Assembly (NCBI GenBank): GCA_002842095.1 | Contig: PHCB01000003.1 | Coordinates: 62,001 to 126,000, forward strand | Length of the DNA: 64,000 nt | Source of the DNA: a candidate division BRC1 bacterium HGW-BRC1-1 | GTDB taxonomy: Bacteria; Sumerlaeota; Sumerlaeia; Sumerlaeales; Sumerlaeaceae | Reading direction: 5' to 3' | Shown here: positions 6,833 to 15,037 of the stretch, one piece after another | How the letters are laid out: the number at the start of each line of letters is the position of its first letter | Position numbering within the stretch: position 1 is the stretch's first letter | The notes under the pieces: generated by a model | The model's input: the letters and a program-made list of their open reading frames with translations, nothing else | Database searches by the model: none | Told to the model about the DNA's origin: nothing | Program-made: the position numbers and the translations under genes

Positions 6833-9388
6833 ATGACCCCCTCCCCCAAATCGAGTGACAAGCCACGTTCACGCAGCAAACGCCAAACCGAGCCCGATGC
6901 CGATCTTCTGCCCGCTATTCCGCTGAAGGACATCGTTGTTTTCCCCGGCTGCATTGCGCCCCTTTTTGTGGTTCGGCCGCGCAGTCTGGCCGCGCTGGAT
7001 GCGGCGGTGAGTAACGACAAGCGCATTTTCCTCGTGGCGCAAAAGAGCGTCGATGTGGAATCCCCCGTCGACAAAGACTTGTTTGACGTGGGCACCATCG
7101 CCGAAGTGTTGCAGGTTTTGCGCATGCCCGATGGTGCCGCAAAGGTGTTGGTGGAGGGTCAGCAATTGGCCCGCGTTTTGGGATTCACCGACAATGACAA
7201 GGGGCTCACGGCCTTCGTCTCGCCGCTGGATGTGGACTACGAACCCTCGCGTAACATCGAGGCTCTGCGGCGGCTCATCATTAACCAGTTTGAAGAATAC
7301 GTGAAGATGTCGGACAAGGTTCCCGACGAGCTGTTTCTCTCCATCAAAAATTTCGACACACCGCTGCAAGTCGCCAACGCCATCGGTCATTATGCAGCGT
7401 TCAAGACGAAGGACAAGCAGTCGCTGCTGGAAACCACCGACGTGGAAAAGAAGCTGCGAAAACTGACCAAGTTGCTGAGCAACGAGAACGAGCTGCTCGA
7501 ACTCGAGGGCAGCATCATGAGTCAGGTGAAGAACCAGATCGGCAAAAGTCAGAAGGAGTATTTCCTCAACGAGCAGTTGAAGGTGATCGAGCGCGAGCTG
7601 GGCATCACCAATGAAGAGGATATCGAACTTCATGAGCTGATGGAGGATATGGAGAAATCCAAGATGTCGCAGGAGGCTCGCGAGAAGGTTCAGCGCGAGC
7701 TGGGCCGACTGATGAAGATGTCTCCCATGAGCCCCGAGGCAACGGTCAGCCGCACGTACATCGAATGGATTCTCGACCTGCCGTGGGGTGATTTCACGGA
7801 TGACCGCGCGATGACACTGGACATGGCCCAGGAGGTTCTCGACCGCGACCACTTCGGATTGACGAAGGTAAAGGATCGCATCATCGAGTATATCGCGGTC
7901 CATCGGTTGACGCGCCACGTGAAGGGTCCGATCCTTTGTCTGGTGGGCCCCCCCGGGGTGGGTAAGACCAGTCTGGCGCGCAGCGTGGCCGATTCCCTCG
8001 GACGCAAATTTGTGCGAATCAGTCTGGGTGGTGTTCGCGACGAGGCAGAGATTCGCGGCCACCGTCGCACCTACATCGGTTCGCTGCCGGGCAAGATTGT
8101 GCAGAGCATGAAGAAGGCGGGTAGCTGCAACCCGGTGTTCCTGCTGGATGAAGTGGACAAGATGAGCGCGGATTTCCGCGGCGATCCCGCCAGCGCGTTG
8201 CTCGAAGTGCTGGACCCCGAGCAGAACAAGACCTTCAGCGATCACTACCTCGAGATCGACTTCGATTTGTCGCAGGTGATGTTCATCACAACCGCAAACA
8301 CCATGGCGGGAATTCCGCATCCGCTGCTCGACCGCATGGAGTTGATCCGGCTGCCGGGTTACACCGAGGACGAAAAACTGGAAATCGCCGAGCGCTTCCT
8401 CGTGCCGAAGCAGACGCGCGAGAACGGACTGACACTCGACCACATCAGCTTCACGCGGAAGGCGCTGGAGACGATCATAAGCGGCTACACACGCGAGAGC
8501 GGCGTGCGTAGTCTGGAGCGCGAGATCGCCACCATCTGCCGTCGCGCTGCGAAGGAATTGGTGCAGGCGAACCCTGACATCGCGCCCACGCGCCCTGAAG
8601 AAGAGGAAGTGGTCGTCTCCACAAAGAAGCGTAAAAGCAAGGCAGACGATAAACCATTGACGGCCCGCGCCAAGGCGAAGGCCGCGAAGCAAGCTGCGGA
8701 GAAAGAGGCGAAAGCTGCGGCTGCGGCAGCGGCCATGCCCAAGCCGGAGATGGTGACGGTGACGCCGGAAAAAGTGCGCGCGCTGTTGGGCCCCATGAGA
8801 TTCAAGGACATGGAAATCACGCGTGAACCTGAAATAGGCGTGGTGACCGGTCTGGCCTGGACGGAGGTGGGCGGCGAATTGCTCCCCACGGAATCCACTG
8901 TCATGAAAGGCCGGGGGAATCTCGTGCTGACAGGCAAGCTGGGCGATGTGATGCAGGAGAGTGCGAAGGCGGCGTTAAGCTACATCCGCAGCCGCGTGAC
9001 AAAATTGAAACTTCCCGTGGATTTCCACAAGAACCTCGATATCCACGTACACATCCCCGAGGGGGCGATCCCGAAGGACGGCCCCAGCGCGGGCGTGACC
9101 CTGGCCACCAGCATGGTGAGCGCGCTGACGGATACACCCGTGCGGCAGGACATTGCCATGACGGGCGAAATTACATTGCGCGGCAAGGTACTGAAAATCG
9201 GCGGCTTGAAAGAGAAGGTTCTGGCGGCCCACCGTGCGCGGATCATGACTGTGATCATGCCCGAAGAAAACGCCGATGAGCTGGAAGAAATCAGCAAGAA
9301 GGTCCGCAAAGAGATGGAGTTCATCCAGGTGAAAACGCTGGATGAAGTTCTTGAAATCGCGTTGGTGAAGACCAAGCCGAAGAAGTAG
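6833..9388 (+). CDS. lon: ATP-dependent protease Lon
   Basis: 851 residues. N-terminal substrate-recognition domain about 25-230, a coiled-coil stretch to about 300, AAA domain with Walker A GPPGVGKT (372-379) and Walker B FLLDEVDKM (437-445), and the C-terminal protease domain with the Ser-Lys dyad S752 (PKDGPSAG) and K795, 43 residues apart as in E. coli (S679/K722). Lon degrades misfolded and specific regulatory proteins in the cytoplasm. Unusual: between the AAA lid and the protease domain (about 590-640) there is a Lys/Ala/Glu-rich insertion absent from classical Lon. The promoter sits so close to the ATG that the transcript may be leaderless. Confidence 0.97.
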   Translation: MTPSPKSSDKPRSRSKRQTEPDADLLPAIPLKDIVVFPGCIAPLFVVRPRSLAALDAAVSNDKRIFLVAQKSVDVESPVDKDLFDVGTIAEVLQVLRMPDGAAKVLVEGQQLARVLGFTDNDKGLTAFVSPLDVDYEPSRNIEALRRLIINQFEEYVKMSDKVPDELFLSIKNFDTPLQVANAIGHYAAFKTKDKQSLLETTDVEKKLRKLTKLLSNENELLELEGSIMSQVKNQIGKSQKEYFLNEQLKVIERELGITNEEDIELHELMEDMEKSKMSQEAREKVQRELGRLMKMSPMSPEATVSRTYIEWILDLPWGDFTDDRAMTLDMAQEVLDRDHFGLTKVKDRIIEYIAVHRLTRHVKGPILCLVGPPGVGKTSLARSVADSLGRKFVRISLGGVRDEAEIRGHRRTYIGSLPGKIVQSMKKAGSCNPVFLLDEVDKMSADFRGDPASALLEVLDPEQNKTFSDHYLEIDFDLSQVMFITTANTMAGIPHPLLDRMELIRLPGYTEDEKLEIAERFLVPKQTRENGLTLDHISFTRKALETIISGYTRESGVRSLEREIATICRRAAKELVQANPDIAPTRPEEEEVVVSTKKRKSKADDKPLTARAKAKAAKQAAEKEAKAAAAAAAMPKPEMVTVTPEKVRALLGPMRFKDMEITREPEIGVVTGLAWTEVGGELLPTESTVMKGRGNLVLTGKLGDVMQESAKAALSYIRSRVTKLKLPVDFHKNLDIHVHIPEGAIPKDGPSAGVTLATSMVSALTDTPVRQDIAMTGEITLRGKVLKIGGLKEKVLAAHRARIMTVIMPEENADELEEISKKVRKEMEFIQVKTLDEVLEIALVKTKPKK

Positions 9389-9390
9389 AT

Positions 9391-9420
9391 CCGCAGATTA
9401 CGCAGATGATCGCAGATTAA
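9391..9420. repeat. 10-bp tandem repeat, CGCAGATTAN type (three units)
   Basis: Three adjacent 10-base units, CCGCAGATTA, CGCAGATGAT and CGCAGATTAA, begin 2 bp after the lon stop codon. No other copy was seen in this window. Confidence 0.6.
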
Positions 9421-9590
9421 ATCAACGGCGAAGGTCGGGCTTGGCAAATTAGGGACCGCTAATGAACGCGAATTTCCCGTGTCCTCAGAGCGGGGATTTG
9501 TCGAGGGCTGAGGGTAATTGCGTATGCTGTCGATCCTTCCATAACCGCAGAGCAGGAATTTGCCGATGAAGTGCTCAAAGGTTTCTTAAT

Positions 9591-9710
9591 CCGACCCCTC
9601 CATGCCCACGGAGTGGGCATCGGCAAGTAGCCTGGCGGTGGAGGGAGCGCAGCGACCGGAACCCCAGGAACAGATCACGCAAACATCCCGCTCCGGAGGA
9701 GCGGCGCAAC
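9591..9710. repeat. REP-like structured intergenic element with two GGA-loop hairpins
   Basis: Two perfect hairpins share the same loop: ATGCCCAC-GGA-GTGGGCAT (9602-9620) and CCGCTCC-GGA-GGAGCGG (9688-9704). In addition CCCTCCA at 9596-9602 can pair with TGGAGGG at 9639-9645. This accounts for much of the 460-bp gap between lon and fabD; the rest of the gap shows no gene. No RAYT transposase is in the window. Confidence 0.5.
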
Positions 9711-9852
9711 GATCCGACAGTCCCATCCGGGTTTTCGAAAGCACTCCGGAAATCTGCCACATCATTTTTCCTTTGCCGCGCAGATAATAAATCCGTCTGA
9801 TAGTCCATCGGATATTTATTTCAGCGTTGCATTGGAAAGGGATTACTCTCAC

Positions 9853-10779
9853 ATGGCGGACACTTCGAGGGCGGCATTTGTATTTCCGGGGCAGGGAGCA
9901 CAGTTTGTGGGGATGGGAGCGGAACTTGCAGAGCATTCGGCTGCGGCTCGCGACCTGTTCTCCCAGACCAACGAAATTCTTGGTCGCGACCTTCTGAAGG
10001 TTATGCGCGAAGGCCCCGAGGAAGACCTCAAGCGCACAGAAAATACGCAACCAGCCGTGGTCGCTTTTTCAACCGCCTTGCTGAACGAAGTTACTGCCCG
10101 GGGAATTAAAGCGAGCGTGGTGGCCGGTCACAGTTTGGGAGAATACACGGCTCTCGTGGCGTCCGGTGTTTTGACCTTTGCCGAGGTGATGAAGCTTGTG
10201 GAGTTGCGCGGCAAACTGATGGGCCGCGCCGGTGATCAGGCTCCCGGTGGAATGGCCGCGGTGATGGGTCTGGCGGATGATAAGCTCGCGGAAATTTGCG
10301 AGCAAACACCGGGCATCGTGGTGGTTGCGAATTACAACTCTCCGGGTCAGACGGTCGTCTCGGGTGAGAACGCCGCCGTGGCGGCCGCATGTGAATCCTT
10401 CAAGGCGGCGGGGGCGAAACGCGCGTTGATGCTACCGGTTGCGGGAGCGTTTCACTCACCGCTTATGGCGCAGGCCAACGAGGAATTGATGGCCGCCATT
10501 GACGCGTTGGAGTTCCGCGAACCAGCCGTTGCCGTGGTGACAAACGTGGACGGGGCCGCTCACCAAAATTCCGGGGAAATCCGCTCGTTATTGAAGCGCC
10601 AGATGGTGAGTGGGGTGCACTGGACGAAGAGTGTCGAAACCATGCGGCAGTTGGGCGTGGGTCATTATATCGAGATAGGCCCGGGCAAGGTTCTGGCCGG
10701 CCTCATCAAGCGAATCGACAAAGAGGCACAAACTTCGGGCGTTGCCAGTTGGGAAGAATCTCAGGCGTTGAACGCCTGA
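9853..10779 (+). CDS. fabD: Malonyl-CoA:ACP transacylase FabD
   Basis: 308 residues from the ATG at 9853, preferred to an in-frame TTG at 9832 because AAAGGG (9836-9841) precedes it and the protein then begins close to the FVFPGQGAQ motif. The catalytic serine is S94 in AGHSLGEYTA and the histidine is H201 in GAFHSPLM, essentially the same numbers as E. coli FabD (S92/H201). It transfers malonyl from CoA to acyl carrier protein, the entry step of fatty-acid elongation. No acpP, fabH, fabF or fabG neighbours are present, so the usual fab cluster is not conserved here; a CapK-like ligase follows after 27 bp. Confidence 0.96.
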   Translation: MADTSRAAFVFPGQGAQFVGMGAELAEHSAAARDLFSQTNEILGRDLLKVMREGPEEDLKRTENTQPAVVAFSTALLNEVTARGIKASVVAGHSLGEYTALVASGVLTFAEVMKLVELRGKLMGRAGDQAPGGMAAVMGLADDKLAEICEQTPGIVVVANYNSPGQTVVSGENAAVAAACESFKAAGAKRALMLPVAGAFHSPLMAQANEELMAAIDALEFREPAVAVVTNVDGAAHQNSGEIRSLLKRQMVSGVHWTKSVETMRQLGVGHYIEIGPGKVLAGLIKRIDKEAQTSGVASWEESQALNA

Positions 10780-10806
10780 TCCACCACGGAAAGCGGATCT
10801 GAAAAA

Positions 10807-12150
10807 TTGATCAGAACGTTGAAAGCATTTATTTATGAAAATGTAGTGGCGCGGCGACGGGTGCGCGAGAGTGCGCCCCTCGAAAAAATTGCGGCGAGTT
10901 TCACGTCTGCCGATGTTCCGGTTGCTCTGGACGCCATTCTCTCCCACGCGGTGGCAAAGGTACCCTATTACCGCCGCATCGCCGAGGGGAAAAATCTCCC
11001 TGCGGGCAGCAAGCTATCCTTGCAGGATTTTCCCATTCTCACGCGCACCGATCTGCAGTCGAACTTCGATGCTTTGAAGAGCGATGACTCGGAAATGCGA
11101 AATTCGCGTAAAGATTCCACCGGCGGCAGTACGGGGCAACCGGTTATCTTTTTACAGGACAGCGCGCACCGCGCCTGGGTGCGCGCCAGCGAGGAATATC
11201 TTTTTCGCAATTGGTTTGGCATCGACCGCTCCCGCGATCCCAAAATAATTCTCTGGGGTTCTGCGGTCGATCTGCACAAAAGCAAAAATTGGATTATGAA
11301 AAAATGGATGCTGGCTTGCAGTAACACTTATCTGCTGAACGCGTTTCGCATGTCGCCGGAAATCTTGCGGGGATATGTGGCTGCATATAACCGCATCCGT
11401 CCGAAGCTGATAAAAGGCTATTCTGTCAGCGTGTACACGCTTTGCCGCTTCGTGCGGGATTACGGGTTAAAGCTGTCGCCGCCCCCCGTCGCGGTGTACA
11501 CCGCCGCCGATATGCTCTCCGCTGAGATGCGTGAAGTGATTGAGGGAGAGCTCGGGTGTCGGGTGACTGACATCTATGGTTCGAGGGAGGTCGGGCTGGC
11601 AGCTGCGCAATGCCCTCTGGGGAAATATCACATTTTGAACTTCATCTGCCACCTCGAAATCCTGCGTCCGGATGGCACGCCGGCCGCTCCGGGCGAGGAG
11701 GGGCGCATAGTCATCACCACGCTGCGCAACTATTCCATGCCCCTCATCCGTTATGAGATCGGTGACTTCGCCGTGGCGGGAGAGAAGTGCACCTGCGGCC
11801 TGGAGTCGTCATCGTTTGATTCGATCCGCGGACGAATGTTCGACTATTTCACCATGCCCGATGGGAATCTCATCGAGGGGGGGTACTTCACGAAACCAAT
11901 GTTCAACCGCCCCTGGGTGGAGGAGTTCCAGGTTCTTCAAACGAAGGTCGACGAGATAGAGTTGCATCTCAAGTTGCGCGGTAAGGTTCCTGCGAATGAG
12001 CGCGAGGAGATCATGGACCAGATGCAGAAAATCGCAGGGGCGAACATTCGGATCATCTGGATGGAAGTGGACGAGATTCCGCGCTCGCGACATGGCAAGT
12101 TGTTCTTCTGTCGCTCTCTGGTAACGAAATCATCTACCTCTGGCTCGTAG
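10807..12150 (+). CDS. CapK/PaaK-family AMP-forming ligase-like protein
   Basis: 447 residues of the adenylate-forming superfamily, phenylacetate-CoA ligase-like branch: STGGSTGQP at 104-112 (phosphate-binding loop), YTAADML, and DIYGSREVG at about 256-264. A Cys-containing segment (EKCTCG) lies near the end, as in many CapK-like proteins. Members near glycosyltransferase genes are usually annotated as coenzyme F390 synthetase or capsule biosynthesis protein CapK, with unknown acceptor. True phenylacetate catabolism is unlikely because no paa genes are nearby. The start is TTG at 10807 without a clear ribosome binding site, so the N-terminus is uncertain. Confidence 0.82.
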   Translation: MIRTLKAFIYENVVARRRVRESAPLEKIAASFTSADVPVALDAILSHAVAKVPYYRRIAEGKNLPAGSKLSLQDFPILTRTDLQSNFDALKSDDSEMRNSRKDSTGGSTGQPVIFLQDSAHRAWVRASEEYLFRNWFGIDRSRDPKIILWGSAVDLHKSKNWIMKKWMLACSNTYLLNAFRMSPEILRGYVAAYNRIRPKLIKGYSVSVYTLCRFVRDYGLKLSPPPVAVYTAADMLSAEMREVIEGELGCRVTDIYGSREVGLAAAQCPLGKYHILNFICHLEILRPDGTPAAPGEEGRIVITTLRNYSMPLIRYEIGDFAVAGEKCTCGLESSSFDSIRGRMFDYFTMPDGNLIEGGYFTKPMFNRPWVEEFQVLQTKVDEIELHLKLRGKVPANEREEIMDQMQKIAGANIRIIWMEVDEIPRSRHGKLFFCRSLVTKSSTSGS

Positions 12151-12201
12151 GTCGACCGGAAACCTTTGCAACGGGGTCGTGTGGCTGATAGGCCTCACCC
12201 C

Positions 12202-12834
12202 ATGATAATCCGCACAGTTGATTTCGCCAAGAGCGGCACGCGCCGCGAGCACTACCCGCAGGACGCCTTTCCGCAGGTGGCTTTTGTCGGGAGGTCGAAC
12301 GTGGGCAAGAGTTCGTTGCTCAATACGCTGTGCAACCGCAAGCGGCTGGCTCACGTTTCCAACACGCCGGGTCGCACCCAGTTGGTGAACTTTTTCAACG
12401 TGAACGGCGAATTGTATTTCGTGGATCTTCCCGGTTATGGTTTCGCCAAGGCACCCGGCAATGTGCGCGTAACGTGGGAAAAAATGATCATTAACTACCT
12501 CAAGGGCAACGCACGCCTGCGGCTTGTGATGGCGCTGTTCGACGCGCGGCGCACACCCACGGACGAGGATCTCGCATTGCTCGACTGGCTGGAACACTAC
12601 CAGTTGCCGTTCACGGCAGTGATGACCAAGGCAGATAAACTCACGCGCAACGGCCAGGCCCAGGCGTTGAAGGCTCTCACGAAATCTCTGGAGTCGCGAC
12701 ACCCGGTAGCAATTCATCTGTTCAGTTCGCAGACGCGCCAGGGCAAGGAAGCGATATTGGAAACCATCGGCGGGGTATTGAAGCCGGTGGAGGACGAGGC
12801 GTTGGACATGACGGACGATACCGACAGGCCATAG
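12202..12834 (+). CDS. engB: Ribosome biogenesis GTPase EngB/YsxC
   Basis: 210 residues from the ATG at 12202; an upstream in-frame TTG at 12166 would add 12 residues with no counterpart in the family. G-motifs are clear: G1 GRSNVGKS (30-37), G2 T55 within NTPGRTQ, G3 DLPG (75-78), G4 TKAD (142-145), and the SSQT G5-like stretch towards the end. EngB is an essential small GTPase for 50S subunit assembly. In many bacteria the gene adjoins lon; here it lies in the same stretch but is separated from lon by fabD and the CapK-like gene. Confidence 0.95.
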   Translation: MIIRTVDFAKSGTRREHYPQDAFPQVAFVGRSNVGKSSLLNTLCNRKRLAHVSNTPGRTQLVNFFNVNGELYFVDLPGYGFAKAPGNVRVTWEKMIINYLKGNARLRLVMALFDARRTPTDEDLALLDWLEHYQLPFTAVMTKADKLTRNGQAQALKALTKSLESRHPVAIHLFSSQTRQGKEAILETIGGVLKPVEDEALDMTDDTDRP

Positions 12835-12919
12835 AGTCTGAGGCAGGGGGAGTGGTTGCAGAGCCACCACGCGTTCCTTCTCGCTTGCAGGGTCGGGTTC
12901 GCCTCGCCACGATTTTTCC

Positions 12920-14065
12920 ATGTCTGATCTCACTCAAACACCCTTCGATGTGCGTGCCGAGTTTCCCATCACGGAACAGTATGCGTTCCTCAATCATGCG
13001 AGCGTGTCGCCCATTCCGCTCACCACCCAGACGGCCATAACCGAGTTCGCCCGCGACGCTGCGGAGGAAGGGCCGGCCAATTATGTCGGCTGGCTACACT
13101 CCATGGCTCTCACCCGTCAGGCGGCGGGTCAGGTGGTGGGTTGTGCGCCGGAGGACATCTGTTTCGTCAAGAGCACCAACCATGGCGCACTGATCGCGGC
13201 CAATTCCATCAATTGGCGCGAGGGGGACAACGTGGTGGGGTTGCAGCATGAATTTCCGGCCAACATGGTGCCGTGGCATAACCTGCGCGAGCGGGGCGTG
13301 GAATTTCGCACCGTGCCCGAGCGCGGGGATTACACCTACAGCATCGACGCCATCGCGGCGCAGATGGACTCGCGCACGCGTCTGCTGGCGGTGAGCTGGG
13401 TCGAGTATTCCACCGGGGTGCGCAACGATATCGCGGCGCTGGCACAGTTGTGTCGCGACCGTGGTGTGATATTTTTCATCGATGGTATTCAGGGTCTCGG
13501 AGTGATGCCGCTGAACGCCGAGGCGCTGGGTGCGGATTTCGTGACGGCCGACGGCCACAAGTGGATGCTGGCGCCTGAAGGTTGCGGCGTGCTGTATGTG
13601 CGGCGCGAGCGACTGGCCGAGATGAATCTGAGCATGACCGGCTGGTGCGGCCTGCGCAACCCGCAGGCGTACGACGACTACCTCCAGCCGGTGAAAGATA
13701 CGGCGGCGCGGTTCGAGGAAGGGTCGCACAACCTGCTGGCGATAACGGCCCTCGGTGCGAGCCTGCGTCTGCTTCTGGCGGCGAGTTTGGAAAAAGTGCA
13801 CGGTAGCGTGGAAGAGTTGGTGACGCGCACCATGGACGGCGTGCGCAGGTTGGGTTACACGGTCGCGACGCCCGCAGATCCCGCCCAACGCGCCGGCATC
13901 GTGAGTTTCACGCGCGAGGGCATGGACGTGGAAGCAGTGGCGCGCGGCCTGATGGCCGACCACAAAATCTCGATCGCGGGGCGGCGTGGATTTCTCCGCG
14001 TGTCGCCGCACTTTTATAATAACGAAGAAGAAATCGACCGTCTGCTGGAGGCGTTGCCGCGATGA
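12920..14065 (+). CDS. Class V aminotransferase (PLP-dependent, cysteine desulfurase/epimerase-like)
   Basis: 381 residues, fold type I. The PLP lysine is K214 in TADGHKWMLAPEG, with the cofactor-binding D188 and Q191 in FIDGIQG. The N-terminal YAFLNHASVSP motif is typical of the isopenicillin N epimerase-like and desulfurase-like subgroup. There is no catalytic-cysteine loop of the IscS type, so true Fe-S desulfurase activity is unlikely; the substrate is unknown. The following methyltransferase starts inside its stop codon (ATGA), indicating translational coupling and perhaps a shared small-molecule pathway. Confidence 0.85.
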   Translation: MSDLTQTPFDVRAEFPITEQYAFLNHASVSPIPLTTQTAITEFARDAAEEGPANYVGWLHSMALTRQAAGQVVGCAPEDICFVKSTNHGALIAANSINWREGDNVVGLQHEFPANMVPWHNLRERGVEFRTVPERGDYTYSIDAIAAQMDSRTRLLAVSWVEYSTGVRNDIAALAQLCRDRGVIFFIDGIQGLGVMPLNAEALGADFVTADGHKWMLAPEGCGVLYVRRERLAEMNLSMTGWCGLRNPQAYDDYLQPVKDTAARFEEGSHNLLAITALGASLRLLLAASLEKVHGSVEELVTRTMDGVRRLGYTVATPADPAQRAGIVSFTREGMDVEAVARGLMADHKISIAGRRGFLRVSPHFYNNEEEIDRLLEALPR

Positions 14066-15033
14066 GTGTGTCAGCGAGTACGGAAGCGCTGCGCCGGCGG
14101 GTGGCGGAGCTTCCCGGGACGAACCACAACGTGGAGGTGGCGCCGGGGGTGTGGACGGTTCCCGACCAGCCACCGGTGCTGGAGGACCCGCGTGTGCGCT
14201 GCATCGTGCGGGCGGTGCGCGAAGCCCTGGGCGGAAGCCTTGCGGGGGCGCGGGTTGCCGATCTGGGTTGTCTCGAGGGTGGCATCGCGCTGGCCTTCGC
14301 GCTGGAAGGTGCGGATGTTCTGGGCATTGAGGGGCGCGCCACCAACGTGGCAAAATGCCGGCTTCTGGAGGAATGTTTTTCGCTGCCGAATCTCGCCTTC
14401 GAGCAGGGTGATGCGCGGGATTTCCGTCCGGAAAAATACGGACAGTTCGACGCCGTGGTCGCCGCGGGGCTGTTGTACCATCTCGACGAACCCGTGGAGT
14501 TTACGCGCGAGGCGGCCCGCTGCGCCAGGCGCGTGATGGTGGTGGATACGCACTTCACGCCGGACACCGAGGAGGGCGTGGCCGCACTGGATACGATGCC
14601 ATTTTTCGATCTCTCGTGGAACCCACTCATGGAAGCCGGCGAGGTTTCCGCTGCCGGTGAAAAATTTCAAGGCCGCTGGTGGCGCGAATATGCCGAGGGT
14701 CTGGCCGAGGAGGATGTCGAGCGCCAGTTGTGGGCGTCGCTGAACAATCCCCGCAGCTTCTGGCTCACGCGCGCGAGCATTTACCGTCTGCTGACAACCT
14801 GCGGTTTTCAGGCCGTGGGTGAGCGTTTGGATTTTCTCGCTCCGAGTATGGATCTGGGGGCGCACATGCGCACGAAAAGCCGGTCGGTTTTTGTGGGCGT
14901 GCGCACCGATGGCGAAACGAGCGAGAGAATGTTGCGGCCCGAGGCTTCGCTGAAGGCATCGGTCCGGCGGTTTCGTGCGCTGGCGCGCACCAGTGGTTTG
15001 CGGCGTGCCGCGAAGGATTTGACGAAGACGTGA
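14062..15033 (+). CDS. Class I SAM-dependent methyltransferase
   Basis: 323 residues, overlapping the aminotransferase stop by 4 bp. The SAM-binding motif I is VADLGCLEGGIAL (65-77), followed by an acidic residue at the end of strand 2 (VLGIEGR) and AVVAAGLLYHLDEP as motif post-II. The N-terminal part and the LxLEGG variant resemble CmoB- and FkbM-like methyltransferases, but no tRNA-modification partner is present. The C-terminal 100 residues show no recognised domain. Substrate unknown; coupling to the aminotransferase suggests a joint biosynthetic role. Confidence 0.8.
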   Translation: MSVSASTEALRRRVAELPGTNHNVEVAPGVWTVPDQPPVLEDPRVRCIVRAVREALGGSLAGARVADLGCLEGGIALAFALEGADVLGIEGRATNVAKCRLLEECFSLPNLAFEQGDARDFRPEKYGQFDAVVAAGLLYHLDEPVEFTREAARCARRVMVVDTHFTPDTEEGVAALDTMPFFDLSWNPLMEAGEVSAAGEKFQGRWWREYAEGLAEEDVERQLWASLNNPRSFWLTRASIYRLLTTCGFQAVGERLDFLAPSMDLGAHMRTKSRSVFVGVRTDGETSERMLRPEASLKASVRRFRALARTSGLRRAAKDLTKT

Positions 15034-15037
15034 GCCG

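Noticed and set aside
9421-9850. tRNA or small structured RNA in the lon-fabD gap
   Set aside because: No cloverleaf or CCA end; the hairpins found fit a REP-like element better.
10807-12150. Phenylacetate-CoA ligase of aromatic catabolism
   Set aside because: The adenylation motifs fit, but there are no paa genes nearby and the CapK-like branch is as likely.
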